Of a stretch of 35,951 nucleotides of DNA, positions 1-9,321 are shown piece after piece (the first letter of the stretch is position 1; each line of letters opens with the position of its first letter). Made by a program: the position numbers and the translations under genes. The notes beneath the pieces were generated by a model that ran no database searches, was not told where the DNA came from, and saw nothing but the letters and a program-made list of their open reading frames with translations. The stretch comes from Candidatus Timburyella stercoris (GTDB taxonomy: Bacteria > Bacillota > Clostridia > Oscillospirales > Acutalibacteraceae): positions 1 to 35,951 of the forward strand of contig CAJFJP010000005.1 in NCBI GenBank assembly GCA_904384255.1, in the 5' to 3' direction.

Positions 1-45
1 TATGACAGAGATAACTGTGTAAGCGAAAAACTTAATAAAGCTATA

Positions 46-82
46 TCCCCGCTGAGGACATTGTTAAATCCGGCAGCGGGGA
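46..82 (-). terminator. possible hairpin terminator downstream of pflB
   Basis: A 9-bp perfect inverted repeat (tccccgctg at 46-54, cagcgggga at 74-82) lies about 80 bases beyond the pflB stop codon. On the minus strand it is followed by an imperfect T-rich stretch (ctttattaagttttt). The loop is long (19 nt), so this is a weak intrinsic terminator at best. Confidence 0.35.
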
Positions 83-159
83 CATTCAAAAATCAATAAA
101 ACACCGTCAGGCAGTTAGCAAAAACCAATAAAATGACATGTCCTGCAGCCGGCAAAAAA

Positions 160-2373
160 TTAGAAATGCGTGTGGAAGGTACGGTGTATAACGTCAAGCT
201 GCTGCTCCCGTGTCAGCTTAATAAAGTTAACGGCATAGCCGGAAACCCTTATAGTAAGCTGCGGGTATTTTTCCGGATGGTCCATAGCGTCTAAGAGGAC
301 CTCCCTGTTTATTACATTGACATTTATGTGGTGTCCGCCCTCGTTGAAATATCCGTCGAGCAGCCCTACAAGGTTTGCGTCCTTTTCATCCTCCGTCTTG
401 CCCAGCGACTGCGGGACTATTGAGAAAGTATAGGATATGCCGTCCTCACTGTAATCATAAGGAAGCTTGGCAACGGATATCATGGAGGCTACGCAGCCGT
501 TTTCATCGCGGCCGTGCATTGGGTTTGCACCCGGAGCAAACGGCTCGCCCTTTTTGCGCCCGTCCGGAGTATTGGAGGTCTTTTTGCCGTATACTACGTT
601 AGAAGTTATAGTGAGTATCGACAGCGTCGGCTTGCTGTGACGATAGGTCTTGTTTTTCGCCATTTTCTTCATAAACATTTTTACAATGTTTACTGCAATA
701 TCATCTACGCGGGAGTCGTTGTTGCCGAATTTTGGGAAATCACCCTCAATTTCAAAATCAACAATCAGTCCGTCCTCGCGCCTTATAGGCTTAACATTTG
801 CATATTTAATTGCCGACAGTGAGTCTGCCACCACCGAAAGTCCGGCTATGCCGCCGGCACAGGTGCGTACAATTTCCTCATCGTGCAGCGCCATCTGCAG
901 GCTCTCATAGCAGTATTTGTCGTGCATGTAGTGTATGCAGTTAAGGGTGTTGATATATAGATTTGCCAGCCAGTCGCAGATGTAGTTAAACTTGCTCATA
1001 ACGTCGTCATAGTCGAGCTTGTCGCCCTCAACAGGGCGCAGCTGCGGCGCAACCTGGTCGCCGGAAATCTCGTCCCGCCCGCCGTTTATCGCGTAAAGCA
1101 ACGCCTTTGCAAGATTGCATCTTGCACCGAAAAACTGCATCTGCTTGCCTATGCGCATGGCCGAAACACAGCAGGCTATGCCGTAATCGTCGCCGAACTT
1201 TACGCGCATAAGCTCGTCGCTTTCATATTGAATAGACGACGTCTTTATAGACATGTCAGCGCAGTACTTTTTGAAATTTTCCGGCAGGCGCGGACTCCAC
1301 AGTATCGTAAGATTAGGCTCCGGCGCCGGACCGAGGTTTTCAAGGGTGTGCAAAAAGCGGTAGCTCATTTTAGTCACCATGTGCCGCCCGTCAACGCACA
1401 TGCCGCCGATAGACTCGGTAACCCATGTCGGGTCGCCGGAAAACAGCTCGTCGTACGCAGGCGTACGCAGAAAGCGTACCAGTCTCAGCTTCATAATAAA
1501 GTGGTCGACGATTTCCTGTATCTGCTCTTCAGTGTATTTTCCGCTCTTGAGGTCGGCTTCGGCGTAAATGTCGAGGAAGGTCGACACCCTGCCCAGCGAC
1601 ATGGCGGCGCCGTTTTGCTCCTTAACAGCGGCAAGATATCCGAAATAAAGCCACTGCACGGCTTCCTTTGTGTCCTTGGCCGGCTCTGATATGTCAAAGC
1701 CGTAGGAGGCTGCCATTTTCTTCAGCTTTTTAAGCGCCTTAATCTGCTCCGAAAGCTCTTCGCGATTCCTTATAGACTCCTCATCCATAATATGGTAGTT
1801 AAGGGAGGCTTTCGCGTCTTCCTTCTCGGCTATAAGGTAGTCGCAGCCGTAAAGCGGCAGGCGGCGGTAGTCGCCTATAATGCGCCCGCGGCCGTAAGCG
1901 TCCGGCAGACCCGTTATAATGCCGCTGTGACGCGCCTTGCGCATCTCCTCGGTATATACGTCAAAAACGCCGTCATTGTGCGTCTTGCGGTATTTAAAGA
2001 CGTTTTCCACGTCCTTGTCCATTTCCCTGCCGTACGCCTCAAGCGAGGTGCGTACCATTCTTATGCCGCCAAACGGCATAATCGCCCTCTTAAGCGGAGC
2101 ATCCGTCTGAAGGCCTACTATCGTCTCCTTGTCCTTGTCAATATATCCCGGAGCATACGCGTCGATGTCGGATATCGTCTTCTCGTCTATATCCAGCACG
2201 CCGCCCGCTTCTCGCTCCTTTTTAAGCAGGATGCTAACTTCGTCCCACAGCGCCTTTGTCCGCTCTGTCGGAGGGGTAAGAAAACTTTCATCGCCGTCGT
2301 ACGGAGTGTAGTTTCTGACTATAAAATCGCGTACATCTATGCCTTTATCCCACTTGCCTTTAACAAAGCTCAT
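160..2373 (-). CDS. pflB: formate C-acetyltransferase (pyruvate formate-lyase)
   Basis: This glycyl-radical enzyme converts pyruvate and CoA to acetyl-CoA and formate in anaerobic cytoplasmic fermentation. The 737-residue length is close to the usual 740-760. The adjacent catalytic cysteines are visible at C401-C402 ([13 protein letters not shown]). The radical glycine is G712 in the C-terminal RVSGYAV motif, 25 residues from the end as in the family. The ATG at 2373 is preceded by aaagga at 8-nt spacing. A sigma-A-like promoter lies about 85 bases upstream. The activase gene pflA, which normally neighbours pflB, is not in the window; it may lie just left of base 1. Assignment is secure from the two motifs and the full length. 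Confidence 0.97.
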   Translation of the reverse strand: MSFVKGKWDKGIDVRDFIVRNYTPYDGDESFLTPPTERTKALWDEVSILLKKEREAGGVLDIDEKTISDIDAYAPGYIDKDKETIVGLQTDAPLKRAIMPFGGIRMVRTSLEAYGREMDKDVENVFKYRKTHNDGVFDVYTEEMRKARHSGIITGLPDAYGRGRIIGDYRRLPLYGCDYLIAEKEDAKASLNYHIMDEESIRNREELSEQIKALKKLKKMAASYGFDISEPAKDTKEAVQWLYFGYLAAVKEQNGAAMSLGRVSTFLDIYAEADLKSGKYTEEQIQEIVDHFIMKLRLVRFLRTPAYDELFSGDPTWVTESIGGMCVDGRHMVTKMSYRFLHTLENLGPAPEPNLTILWSPRLPENFKKYCADMSIKTSSIQYESDELMRVKFGDDYGIACCVSAMRIGKQMQFFGARCNLAKALLYAINGGRDEISGDQVAPQLRPVEGDKLDYDDVMSKFNYICDWLANLYINTLNCIHYMHDKYCYESLQMALHDEEIVRTCAGGIAGLSVVADSLSAIKYANVKPIRREDGLIVDFEIEGDFPKFGNNDSRVDDIAVNIVKMFMKKMAKNKTYRHSKPTLSILTITSNVVYGKKTSNTPDGRKKGEPFAPGANPMHGRDENGCVASMISVAKLPYDYSEDGISYTFSIVPQSLGKTEDEKDANLVGLLDGYFNEGGHHINVNVINREVLLDAMDHPEKYPQLTIRVSGYAVNFIKLTREQQLDVIHRTFHTHF

Positions 2374-2455
2374 ATAATCATTCCTTTCCCCGCAAGAGCT
2401 ATGCGGTTAATACAAAATTTATTTTATACTCAAAAAGTATAAATATCCTGCTTAT

Positions 2456-2484
2456 ATAATATCACCATAGCAGAATTTTGTCGA
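2456..2484 (-). promoter_or_regulatory. predicted pflB promoter
   Basis: Read on the minus strand, TCGACA (2484-2479) and TATTAT (2461-2456) are separated by 17 bases and lie about 85 bases upstream of the pflB ATG. This is a good vegetative-sigma match by eye. The leader that follows is AT-rich and shows no clear regulatory fold. Confidence 0.5.
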
Positions 2485-2663
2485 GTGAGTAAGAGTAAAT
2501 CTGCTATAGAAATCCCATATAAGCTTATACCTTGCATATTTGGCCGCAGTTAGTGTTCCAGATGTGTGCGGCAATTATACAGTACGGCGGTTATAAAAGT
2601 GCAAGGGCACACTGTTATTATTTTTTGGTTAAGCTGCGAGCATTGAAGATCATATAATATATT

Positions 2664-2704
2664 ATATTTAATATGCTCATATTCCAAATGAGCATATTAA
2701 ATAT
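2664..2704. repeat. AT-rich long inverted repeat between pflB and the GNAT gene
   Basis: A stem of at least 15 perfect pairs (atttaatatgctcat at 2666-2680 against atgagcatattaaat at 2688-2702, extendable by two pairs) closes a 7-nt loop. It starts 23 bases past the stop codon of the minus-strand GNAT gene. It could be that gene's terminator, but no clean T-tract follows on either strand, so a protein-binding palindrome is equally possible. Confidence 0.5.
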
Positions 2705-2726
2705 GCACTACAGTTAAAATTAAAAA

Positions 2727-3278
2727 TCAGCGATATAAAATATAATTCAGCTCATCAAATTCCTTATTAAGCTGTTTTGCAAAGCGCTTATCGGAACCGA
2801 CATATTTAAATCCGCATTTTTGAATAACTCTTTTAGATTGCTCGTTTTGTACAAAATGAGAAACAGCAATGGCATCGAGCTTATAATTTTCAAAACAGAA
2901 TAAGATTACCGCCTTAACGGCTTCCGGCATCAGTCCCATACCCCAGTAATCCTTTGACAGTGCATAGCCTAGTTCCTTTATCCTTAAAGCTTTAAGCTCA
3001 GATTCGACTTCGTCGCGTAATGGATGCAGGCCGAGCGAGCCGATAACCCTGCCGTTTTCCTTATACACTATGGCAAAGACATTTTTGCCATCAATAAACG
3101 ATCTCAGCACCTGTCTTGAAATGTCAATATTATCATGGTGCGGCCACCCGGCCATTTCGCCAACACCGGGGACGGAAGCATAATCGTAAAAATCATGTAT
3201 GTCGCTTTCTTCCCACGGCCTCAGCAGCAGCCGTGCAGTATTAATGTGTTCACCGGTTATATCAATTTTTATATCCAT
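2727..3278 (-). CDS. GNAT-family N-acetyltransferase (RimJ/RimL-like)
   Basis: A 183-residue protein with the GNAT acyl-CoA-dependent acetyltransferase layout. It begins with the RimJ/RimL-type sequence TARLLLRPWEESD. The central strands lead to the pantetheine-binding turn KDYWGMGLMPEA (the RxxGxG/A position), and the C-terminal part has the NEQSKRVIQKCGFKYVG segment typical of this subfamily. Substrate is not predictable; relatives acetylate ribosomal-protein N-termini, other proteins or small molecules. The ATG at 3278 is chosen over an in-frame upstream start because ggag sits 10 bases before it. It is monocistronic, with long non-coding regions on both sides. Confidence 0.85.
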   Translation of the reverse strand: MDIKIDITGEHINTARLLLRPWEESDIHDFYDYASVPGVGEMAGWPHHDNIDISRQVLRSFIDGKNVFAIVYKENGRVIGSLGLHPLRDEVESELKALRIKELGYALSKDYWGMGLMPEAVKAVILFCFENYKLDAIAVSHFVQNEQSKRVIQKCGFKYVGSDKRFAKQLNKEFDELNYILYR

Positions 3279-3896
3279 GTCATATATTCTCCATTTATGG
3301 TAAAAATAGTCCTGCCGGCAAGGCAATAGGCAATTGCTTTTTGTAATTGATTAGAGCAGAGCACCGGTAAAAGCGGAATATCGGCAAGTTTCCCATTTTT
3401 GCGCTGCGGCCGCTTTGGCTGACAGAAATAAACAATGTTAATCAAAATTAAGATAATACGGCAAAACAATTTATCGGCAAAAGTAAAGCTGTGATTATTG
3501 GTAAATGCCGGGCCGTTTTTTTGCCTGAGCCAAGCGGTATAGGCACATGAGCAATGCTTTTATTCAATTAAGAAAGCGCCGTAAAAACTACAGCGCAAAA
3601 TTTGCTTCTAAAAACACACAGCATTAATATCTGCAAGATGGTTATAAATCCTGCATAATACGCCTGCTACATTTATTAAAGCAAAAGACAAATGCCGGAC
3701 ATTTAAATTGTTTTAAACGTCCGGCTGTTCAGCTTAACATTTAAGATATAGCCGTGCCGGTTATATGCCACACCGTATACTATATAAAGGCCAAATTTTC
3801 CGGCAGATGGCTAAAAACCTATGCCTTATACTTTACAGTAAGCTTTGCGTGACGGGAGGCGGCGCATTGAACAGTCAAGCAGTGCGCTGCGGCTGT
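3279..3896. other. non-coding interval with two hairpins
   Basis: No convincing ORF is present on either strand. Two inverted repeats stand out. One is a 14-position stem with one mismatch, 3694-3725 (gccggac against gtccggc with a 4-nt loop). The other is 11 pairs including two G-U at 3859-3869/3880-3890, directly after the gltX stop. Neither is followed by a strong T-tract on the minus strand, so a gltX terminator role is only possible. Confidence 0.45.
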
Positions 3897-5549
3897 TTAT
3901 TTTTTAAAATATTCTGCCGCCCTGTTTAGTCTGGAAGATGTTCTGTCTCGACCAAGTATTTTCATAATTTCAAACAAATCCGGCGAGTTTTTGCGTCCCG
4001 TAACCGCCGTGCGTATTACCGCCGACACATCGCCGATATGTCCTTTATACTTATCGGGCTCAGACTTATACTCTTTCGTGTTTTCGGCATAGCCCAGAGA
4101 GGAGCATAACTGCTTGACGCTGTCAAACCACAGAGTCTTATCCCCGTCTAAGTGCGGATTTTCAGCATAACGCTCCAATATTTCCACCGCATCAGAAGCG
4201 GATACGTTTTCCGGCAGTTCATACTGCGGTGCAAATGTGTCGTCATAAAAATAAGATATAAACTGCGCCGTCTCATTCCACTTCGCAATATCCTTGCGCG
4301 GTTTGGGAATATCCCTGTCAATGGAGAAAATGGCCGCGGCATAAGCCTTGTCGCCGCTTAGCCTGTTATATAATGCCGCATCGTATTTTTCAGCCCAGCT
4401 AAGCAGGCTGTTCAGCACATCTTCAGTGCTCATGCGGGAGATGTAATTTTTGCTTACATCCAGCAGCTTGTCCATGTCGAACAGCGCGCCCGACTGACTC
4501 ATTTTATTAAGCTTTAAGTCAAAGTCGAATATGTCGGCGTCCTTATTCGCACGCCGCCAGTCCTCAAAGCCAGAGCTCGCTATGGTAAGCAGATATTCCA
4601 GCACGGCGCGCGGCTCAAATCCCTGCTCGGAAAAATACTTAACCGCTGCCTCAGGGTCACGGCGCTTGGAAAGCTTACGCTTCGAGCCGCCCTCGCTTTT
4701 CATAATGGGCGCTATATGCGCATATTTCGGCGGCTTAAAGCCAAGCAAGCGGAAAAGCTGCAGATGTATAGGTACCGAGCTTATCCACTCATCGCCGCGT
4801 ATAACATGGGTGGTACGCATTAAATGATCGTCGACGGCATGCGCAAAATGGTAGGTGGGTATGCCATCGGATTTAAGCAGGACTATATCGGTGTCGTTTT
4901 CAGGCATTTCTATTTTGCCCTTTATGGCGTCGGTAAAGATTACCTTGTTTTCTTCATTTCCCGGTGATTTCAGCCTTAATACATATGGTGCGCCGGCATC
5001 GAGCTTTTGCTTTATTTCATCAATTGAAAGGCTGCGGCAGCGGGCATATTTGCCGTAATACCCCGGGCGAATTTTCTGACTTTCCTGCTCGCTGCGGGTT
5101 TGCTCCAATTCCTCTTCGGTGCAGAAGCAGGGATATGCCAGCCCCTCAAGCACAAGCTTCTTTGCGGCAGAATGATAAATATCTCTGCGCAGCCGCTGCC
5201 TATAAGGAGCATATGAACCCTTTTCGCCATCCGGCATAAAGCCCTCGTCCGGTACTATGCCGAAGGATATAAGACCGTTTACAATGTCTTCAAGCCCGCC
5301 TTCAACCTCGCGCTTTTTGTCGGTGTCTTCAATGCGCAGATAAAATATGCCGTCTTTGCCGGCCGCCATGCGGTTGATAAGCGCTGAGTAAAGCACGCCT
5401 AAATGCAGATATCCCGTGGGACTCGGAGCCAGACGCGTTACCTTTACCCCCTCTTTAAGTCCGCGGTGAGGATATTTTTCTTCATAATATTCAAAGTCCT
5501 TTATATCCTTGTCAAATAAAAGGTCCGCTAAATAACGATTGCTGTCCAA
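3897..5549 (-). CDS. gltX: glutamate--tRNA ligase
   Basis: Cytoplasmic class I aminoacyl-tRNA synthetase that charges tRNA-Glu (and possibly tRNA-Gln if the organism uses the amidotransferase route). It is 550 residues, in the range of the longer clostridial GluRS. The Rossmann domain carries the HIGH-type signature in PSPTGYLHLG (HLG at 49-51) and the KMSKS-type loop as KLSKR at 292-296. An insert with CFC/CRS cysteines (141-143, 171) may be a degenerate zinc region. The start is a TTG at 5549, supported by aaggag at 8-nt spacing and by the absence of an upstream ATG. The C-terminal half is the anticodon-binding helical region. The gene is transcribed alone. Confidence 0.93.
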   Translation of the reverse strand: MDSNRYLADLLFDKDIKDFEYYEEKYPHRGLKEGVKVTRLAPSPTGYLHLGVLYSALINRMAAGKDGIFYLRIEDTDKKREVEGGLEDIVNGLISFGIVPDEGFMPDGEKGSYAPYRQRLRRDIYHSAAKKLVLEGLAYPCFCTEEELEQTRSEQESQKIRPGYYGKYARCRSLSIDEIKQKLDAGAPYVLRLKSPGNEENKVIFTDAIKGKIEMPENDTDIVLLKSDGIPTYHFAHAVDDHLMRTTHVIRGDEWISSVPIHLQLFRLLGFKPPKYAHIAPIMKSEGGSKRKLSKRRDPEAAVKYFSEQGFEPRAVLEYLLTIASSGFEDWRRANKDADIFDFDLKLNKMSQSGALFDMDKLLDVSKNYISRMSTEDVLNSLLSWAEKYDAALYNRLSGDKAYAAAIFSIDRDIPKPRKDIAKWNETAQFISYFYDDTFAPQYELPENVSASDAVEILERYAENPHLDGDKTLWFDSVKQLCSSLGYAENTKEYKSEPDKYKGHIGDVSAVIRTAVTGRKNSPDLFEIMKILGRDRTSSRLNRAAEYFKK

Positions 5550-6211
5550 ATTAAACTCTCCTTATAATATATAGTAAATAAGCTGTCAAACAAGCTTTAT
5601 TATGATACAAAAATTGATTTTTGCACCGGTAATCCGCCTAATTTCAATTATAGCTATATTATCGCAGAAACCGGCGCAACTATCAACCCAATTTGGAAAT
5701 TTTTATGCATATGACATGCCTTGTCTGCTTAGCTTTTAAGTGTGAAAACAGTAAGTTCAATAAGCCGCACAGATGAAAATGCTCATATTTTATATATTAA
5801 TAAATTGCCGATTTGACGCGTGAGTTATAATATTCTGCTGAAAAGGTTATAGCCATATTTTTAACTATGCCTTGGCTTTTAAGCGCAATGTACACAATTT
5901 GCGGGATATCAAATATCAGCTCATCCCGGCTGTTTAAACACGATATTGAATATGACAACCGGAGCCGGCGGCAGCGTTTTATATCCGACAAGATGCGATA
6001 ATTGTAAAAAATATTACACTATGCCGAGAGCATATATCTGCGTCTGAATTTATAGATGGCCTTATTTTTCGTACAGTTAAACATCATTTGACTGCTTTGC
6101 TTTTTGGCGTTGCGCCGCTGCCGGCTGAAAAAGGGAAAGGTATAGCAAAAGAGTTCTTTTATATATCGGATATATATGATAAAATATAAAAAAAGAACAA
6201 GAGGTGCCGAT
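5550..6211. other. non-coding divergent region between gltX and the MBL lipoprotein gene
   Basis: An AT-rich divergent promoter region. A 64-codon minus-strand frame (5797-5991) has no ribosome binding site or recognisable motif and is not called. On the plus strand tatgat (6175-6180) is a plausible -10 for the downstream lipoprotein gene. No T-box or riboswitch fold is evident before gltX. Confidence 0.4.
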
Positions 6212-7093
6212 ATGAGAAAAAAGGTTTCCGCGTTTTTATTGGCTGTTGCACTGCTAATGCTGCCTAGCTGCGATATGTTGGGCATACAGCCGCATACAGC
6301 CGTTTCATCGGTTTCCGGCGGTACAATGGAAGTGCATTTTATAGATGCAGGACAGGCCGACGCTATCTTTATAAGGCTGCCGGACGGCAAAATTATGCAG
6401 ATTGACGCAGGGAAAAATAATACCGGCGACGAGATAACAAAATATATAAAATCGCAAGGCGTTGAAAAAATAGATTATCTTATAGGTACTCACCCTCACG
6501 AGGATCACATAGGCGGACTGGATAATGTTATAGAAGAGTTTGAAATAGGCAAAATTTATATGCCGCGTGTTTCTGTCTCCGAAACTCCGACGACACAGAC
6601 TTATGAGGATGTACTGACAGCGGTAAAAGACAAAGGACTGACAATAACGGCGCCGCATGCGGGCGATGTAATAATAAATGGCGAAGGCTATACTGCTGAG
6701 GTGCTTTCTCCAAAGCGTGAAGACTATACCGACTTAAACGAATATTCGATAGCAATAAAGCTTACATACGGCTCGGAGAAGTTCTTGTTTATGGGTGATG
6801 CTGAAGCAATAAACGAGCGTGAGATAATAGATGCTGGCTATGACATTGACACAGATGTGCTAAAATTGGGGCATCACGGCAGCAGCACTTCTTCTACTGA
6901 GGCTTTTTTAAAGAAAGCATCGCCGGATTATGCTGTAATATCTTGCGGTATGGGCAACTCGTACGGACACCCGCATGACGAGGTGCTTAAACGTTGCAAT
7001 GATCTAAAAATAAATGTGCTCCGCACTGATACCGACGGCACAATAATTATGAGGACCGATGGTGAAAGTATAGATGTATCAAAAGAAAAATAG
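6212..7093 (+). CDS. ComEC/Rec2-type metallo-beta-lactamase-fold lipoprotein
   Basis: A 293-residue secreted lipoprotein. It has a basic N-terminus and hydrophobic segment ending in the lipobox LPSC (C20), followed by an MBL-fold hydrolase domain. The zinc-binding signature THPHEDHIGG gives H94, H96, D98 and H99. Further metal-region motifs are FLFMGDAE and LKLGHHGSS. This matches the C-terminal nuclease-like domain found alone or fused to the competence channel ComEC. Here it is free-standing on the outer face of the membrane, and a phosphodiesterase or nuclease activity is plausible but unproven. The ATG at 6212 is preferred over an upstream in-frame ATG because gaggtg lies 5 bases before it and it gives a proper signal peptide. 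Confidence 0.85.
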   Translation: MRKKVSAFLLAVALLMLPSCDMLGIQPHTAVSSVSGGTMEVHFIDAGQADAIFIRLPDGKIMQIDAGKNNTGDEITKYIKSQGVEKIDYLIGTHPHEDHIGGLDNVIEEFEIGKIYMPRVSVSETPTTQTYEDVLTAVKDKGLTITAPHAGDVIINGEGYTAEVLSPKREDYTDLNEYSIAIKLTYGSEKFLFMGDAEAINEREIIDAGYDIDTDVLKLGHHGSSTSSTEAFLKKASPDYAVISCGMGNSYGHPHDEVLKRCNDLKINVLRTDTDGTIIMRTDGESIDVSKEK

Positions 7094-7944
7094 CTCGGCA
7101 TACATTTAGCAAAGCCTGCGGGTTTAGACTGAACTCACAGAAAAGCGCTTTATAACGGCCGTATGTTTTTCATATGCCTGTACAAAACCGCAAATTGGAG
7201 GCGCAATGGAAACGAGTGCGGTTGTGCGCCTTTGTGACGAAGCGGGCCACGGGCAAACGGAAAATACAGAATAAATGGCGTTATGAAAAGATATCAGCGA
7301 AAGATTTTGACCGTATCATAAAGATGCGGCGCGTATTTTTTGTTTAAGCTGCTGGTGACTGAACCCGATATGCCGAAAATGTACCGATGCAGCGTTTCAC
7401 TTTTTCGCCCTTTGGCGTACATCTGATGTGATTAAGCATACTGGTGGCATCAAAAGTAAAAGTTTATTCCTGCCTCATTTTAGGTGCGAAGCAGTTTTCG
7501 TGCGTGCAAGGTATAAATTTTTGTCATATGGCAGTATGGCAAAAATTTTAACGCAATGATCTACGCACAAAAAACTCTGAAAACAATATTCTGTTCGGCA
7601 CTGGGCGGCTTAAGCACATGCGAGATAAGTTTGCTGCATAGCAAAAAATGTCCGAAAAGTATGCTTCAGCTTTTTGTCTTATTTCTGGCAAAGCGCTTTA
7701 ATGCGCTTAATATGTCTAAGCCGAGAGTATTCGGCAGATTTTGCAGGCTTGAAGGCAAATCCTGAATGCTGTTTGCCTGCTGAAAAGTGGCAGTATGATA
7801 AATGGTCGGAGGACTGCCTGTTCTGACTCAAAAGCGAGCATGGCGGATATAACTGCGAGATTAGCGTAACTATCAGTGAAGAGAGCCATGATTTCGCTGC
7901 AGGCAGATGAAGCGACAAATATAAAAAAGCGGAGATAAAAAATT
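7094..7944. other. long non-coding region upstream of tcdA holding repeat copy B
   Basis: An 850-base stretch without a convincing gene. It contains a 22-codon ORF at 7206-7274 preceded by ggagg (METSAVVRL...), of unknown status, and a 7-bp inverted repeat overlapping its start (7199-7231). From about 7335 to 7610 it contains one copy of a dispersed repeat that reappears inverted after tcdA. A 69-codon frame at 7556-7765 begins inside the repeat and looks like decayed or chance coding. Confidence 0.5.
7335..7610 (+). repeat. dispersed structured repeat, copy B
   Basis: This stretch aligns along most of its length with the reverse complement of roughly 8853-9163. The best 48-base block (7504-7551 versus 8967-8920) has 40 identities. 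Its core is a 14-bp hairpin (aaatttttgtcata / tatggcaaaaattt, loop tggcag, one G-U). Outside it a 5-bp stem (tgcgt 7501-7505 with acgca 7551-7555) encloses a conserved aagg bulge. No intact reading frame is shared between copies. See the findings for the covariation. Confidence 0.7.
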
Positions 7945-8667
7945 ATGTCAGAAATATTTTCCCGATTAGAAATGCTTATAGGTAAAGAAGCGCTTAAAAA
8001 GCTCAGCGACAGCAAAGTAGCGATATTCGGTATCGGAGGAGTGGGCGGCTATACAGCGGAAGCGCTCATACGTTGCGGTGTTGGCAGTTTTATACTCATT
8101 GACAACGACACAGTGTCAGCTTCCAACATAAACCGCCAAATAATAGCCGACGAAACTACAGTGGGAAAATATAAAACAGAGGTAATGCGCGAGCGAATGC
8201 TTAAAATAAACAGCGCGGCAAAAATAGAGGAAATAAGAAAGTTTTATCTGCCGGGCGACAACCTTGACTTTTTATCAGGCTGTGATTATGTGGTCGACGC
8301 TATAGACACAGTATCATCAAAAATAGAGCTAGCGGTGTGGTGTGAAAGCATGGGCCTGCCGCTGGTAAGCGCGATGGGTGCAGGAAACAAGCTTAATCCG
8401 GCAATGTTTGAAGCAGCAGATATATACGATACATCTGTATGCCCGCTTTGCCGGGTAATGCGGACAAATCTTAGAAAGCGGGGCGTAAAATCGCTTAGGG
8501 TGGTGTATTCAAAAGAAAAGCCGATAGCTCCCATTTGCCATAGCAATGTTGAAAATGATAACAAGCTCAGTGCATCCCATAGGCCGCTGCCGGGGAGCAT
8601 ACAAATGGCACCGGCAGCCTGCGGCCTTATTATCGCATATGAAGTGGTGAAGAATATAATAAAATAG
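7945..8667 (+). CDS. tcdA: tRNA threonylcarbamoyladenosine dehydratase (ThiF/E1-like)
   Basis: A 240-residue member of the ThiF/MoeB/HesA E1-like superfamily. In the TcdA (CsdL/YgdL) group it uses ATP to cyclise t6A37 of tRNA to ct6A. The nucleotide-binding GxGGVGG sequence is at 29-35. The adenylation region DNDTVSASNINRQ follows, then VDAIDTVSSK and the cysteine pair VCPLC. It ends with the family's SNVENDNKLSASHRPLPGSI-type segment (cut short here). Slightly shorter than the 268-residue E. coli protein. cggag lies before the ATG. It stands alone, flanked on both sides by inverted copies of a dispersed repeat. Other ThiF-like activities cannot be excluded by eye, but the overall layout fits TcdA. 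Confidence 0.88.
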   Translation: MSEIFSRLEMLIGKEALKKLSDSKVAIFGIGGVGGYTAEALIRCGVGSFILIDNDTVSASNINRQIIADETTVGKYKTEVMRERMLKINSAAKIEEIRKFYLPGDNLDFLSGCDYVVDAIDTVSSKIELAVWCESMGLPLVSAMGAGNKLNPAMFEAADIYDTSVCPLCRVMRTNLRKRGVKSLRVVYSKEKPIAPICHSNVENDNKLSASHRPLPGSIQMAPAACGLIIAYEVVKNIIK

Positions 8668-8852
8668 CAATAATGACAATTGCCGGCAAAAATTATATTT
8701 TAGGGCTATAAAATAATGTAAATAAACTTGTACAGCAATACAGCAGGGCTCTTGCAGAAAAAACGTCTTACCATGTATTATTTTTGCATAAATATATATT
8801 AGTGTAAATCAAAAACACAGCGGAAAATATTTATAATTTAATTAGCATTGGT

Positions 8853-9163
8853 GAATTGTATAATCTGCCGAGTGTCGAACATAATATAGCTTTCGGCAGC
8901 TTTTCCGCGCAGACTGTGTTTAAAATCTTTGCCATACAGCAATATGGCAAAGATTTGTGCCTTACACACATCACACATAAAAACATTCTCGCTGAAATTG
9001 CTTTATAACTAAAATGCCGGCGGCAGGGATTTTTAAAATGGCTGGCGAGCTGACGCACACCAAGAGAGAAAAAGAAAATACGCGTCGGCACATTTTTGGC
9101 ATATTGAATTCAGCCTCCGGCAGCTTAAGCAAACAAAAATTGGTCGTCAAATAATACTGGCTA
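8853..9163 (-). repeat. dispersed structured repeat, copy A (inverted relative to copy B)
   Basis: The reverse complement of this segment matches the interval upstream of tcdA. It holds a perfect 14-bp hairpin (aaatctttgccata / tatggcaaagattt, loop ttgctg). The outer 5-bp stem is tgtgt (8970-8966, minus strand) with acaca (8919-8915). On the same strand a 43-codon ORF (MPKMCRRVFSFSLL...) follows a ggagg site at about 9111-9115, but the corresponding frame in copy B stops after 18 codons, so coding is doubtful. Confidence 0.7.
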
Positions 9164-9259
9164 AACATATATTATGCATTTGGTACGCCTTAATATTGAT
9201 AACAGAATATGATATTTATGTAACAATAAATACAATTTTGTAATAAAGTATCGACTTCC

Positions 9260-9288
9260 TTGACACATGCCGATTAAACGTATAAAAT
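9260..9288 (+). promoter_or_regulatory. predicted promoter of the pseudokinase gene
   Basis: TTGACA (9260-9265) is followed after 17 bases by TAAAAT (9283-9288), or after 15 by TATAAA. It lies about 35 bases before the start codon, giving a short leader. Confidence 0.6.
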
Positions 9289-9321
9289 AAAACTACATTA
9301 TTAAATGGAGATGTATGTTAT

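Noticed and set aside
1228-2442. Long plus-strand frames opposite pflB
   Set aside because: Shadows on the antisense strand of a clearly assigned gene.
3859-3890. Plus-strand terminator (hairpin followed by a T-rich tract)
   Set aside because: No plus-strand gene lies upstream, and the T-rich part is the end of gltX read in antisense.
5797-5991. 64-codon minus-strand ORF upstream of gltX
   Set aside because: No ribosome binding site, no recognisable motif, and it lies in a divergent promoter region.
7556-7765. 69-codon plus-strand ORF (ALGGLSTCEIS...) upstream of tcdA
   Set aside because: It begins inside the dispersed repeat; the corresponding frame in the other copy is different in length and ending, and there is no ribosome site.
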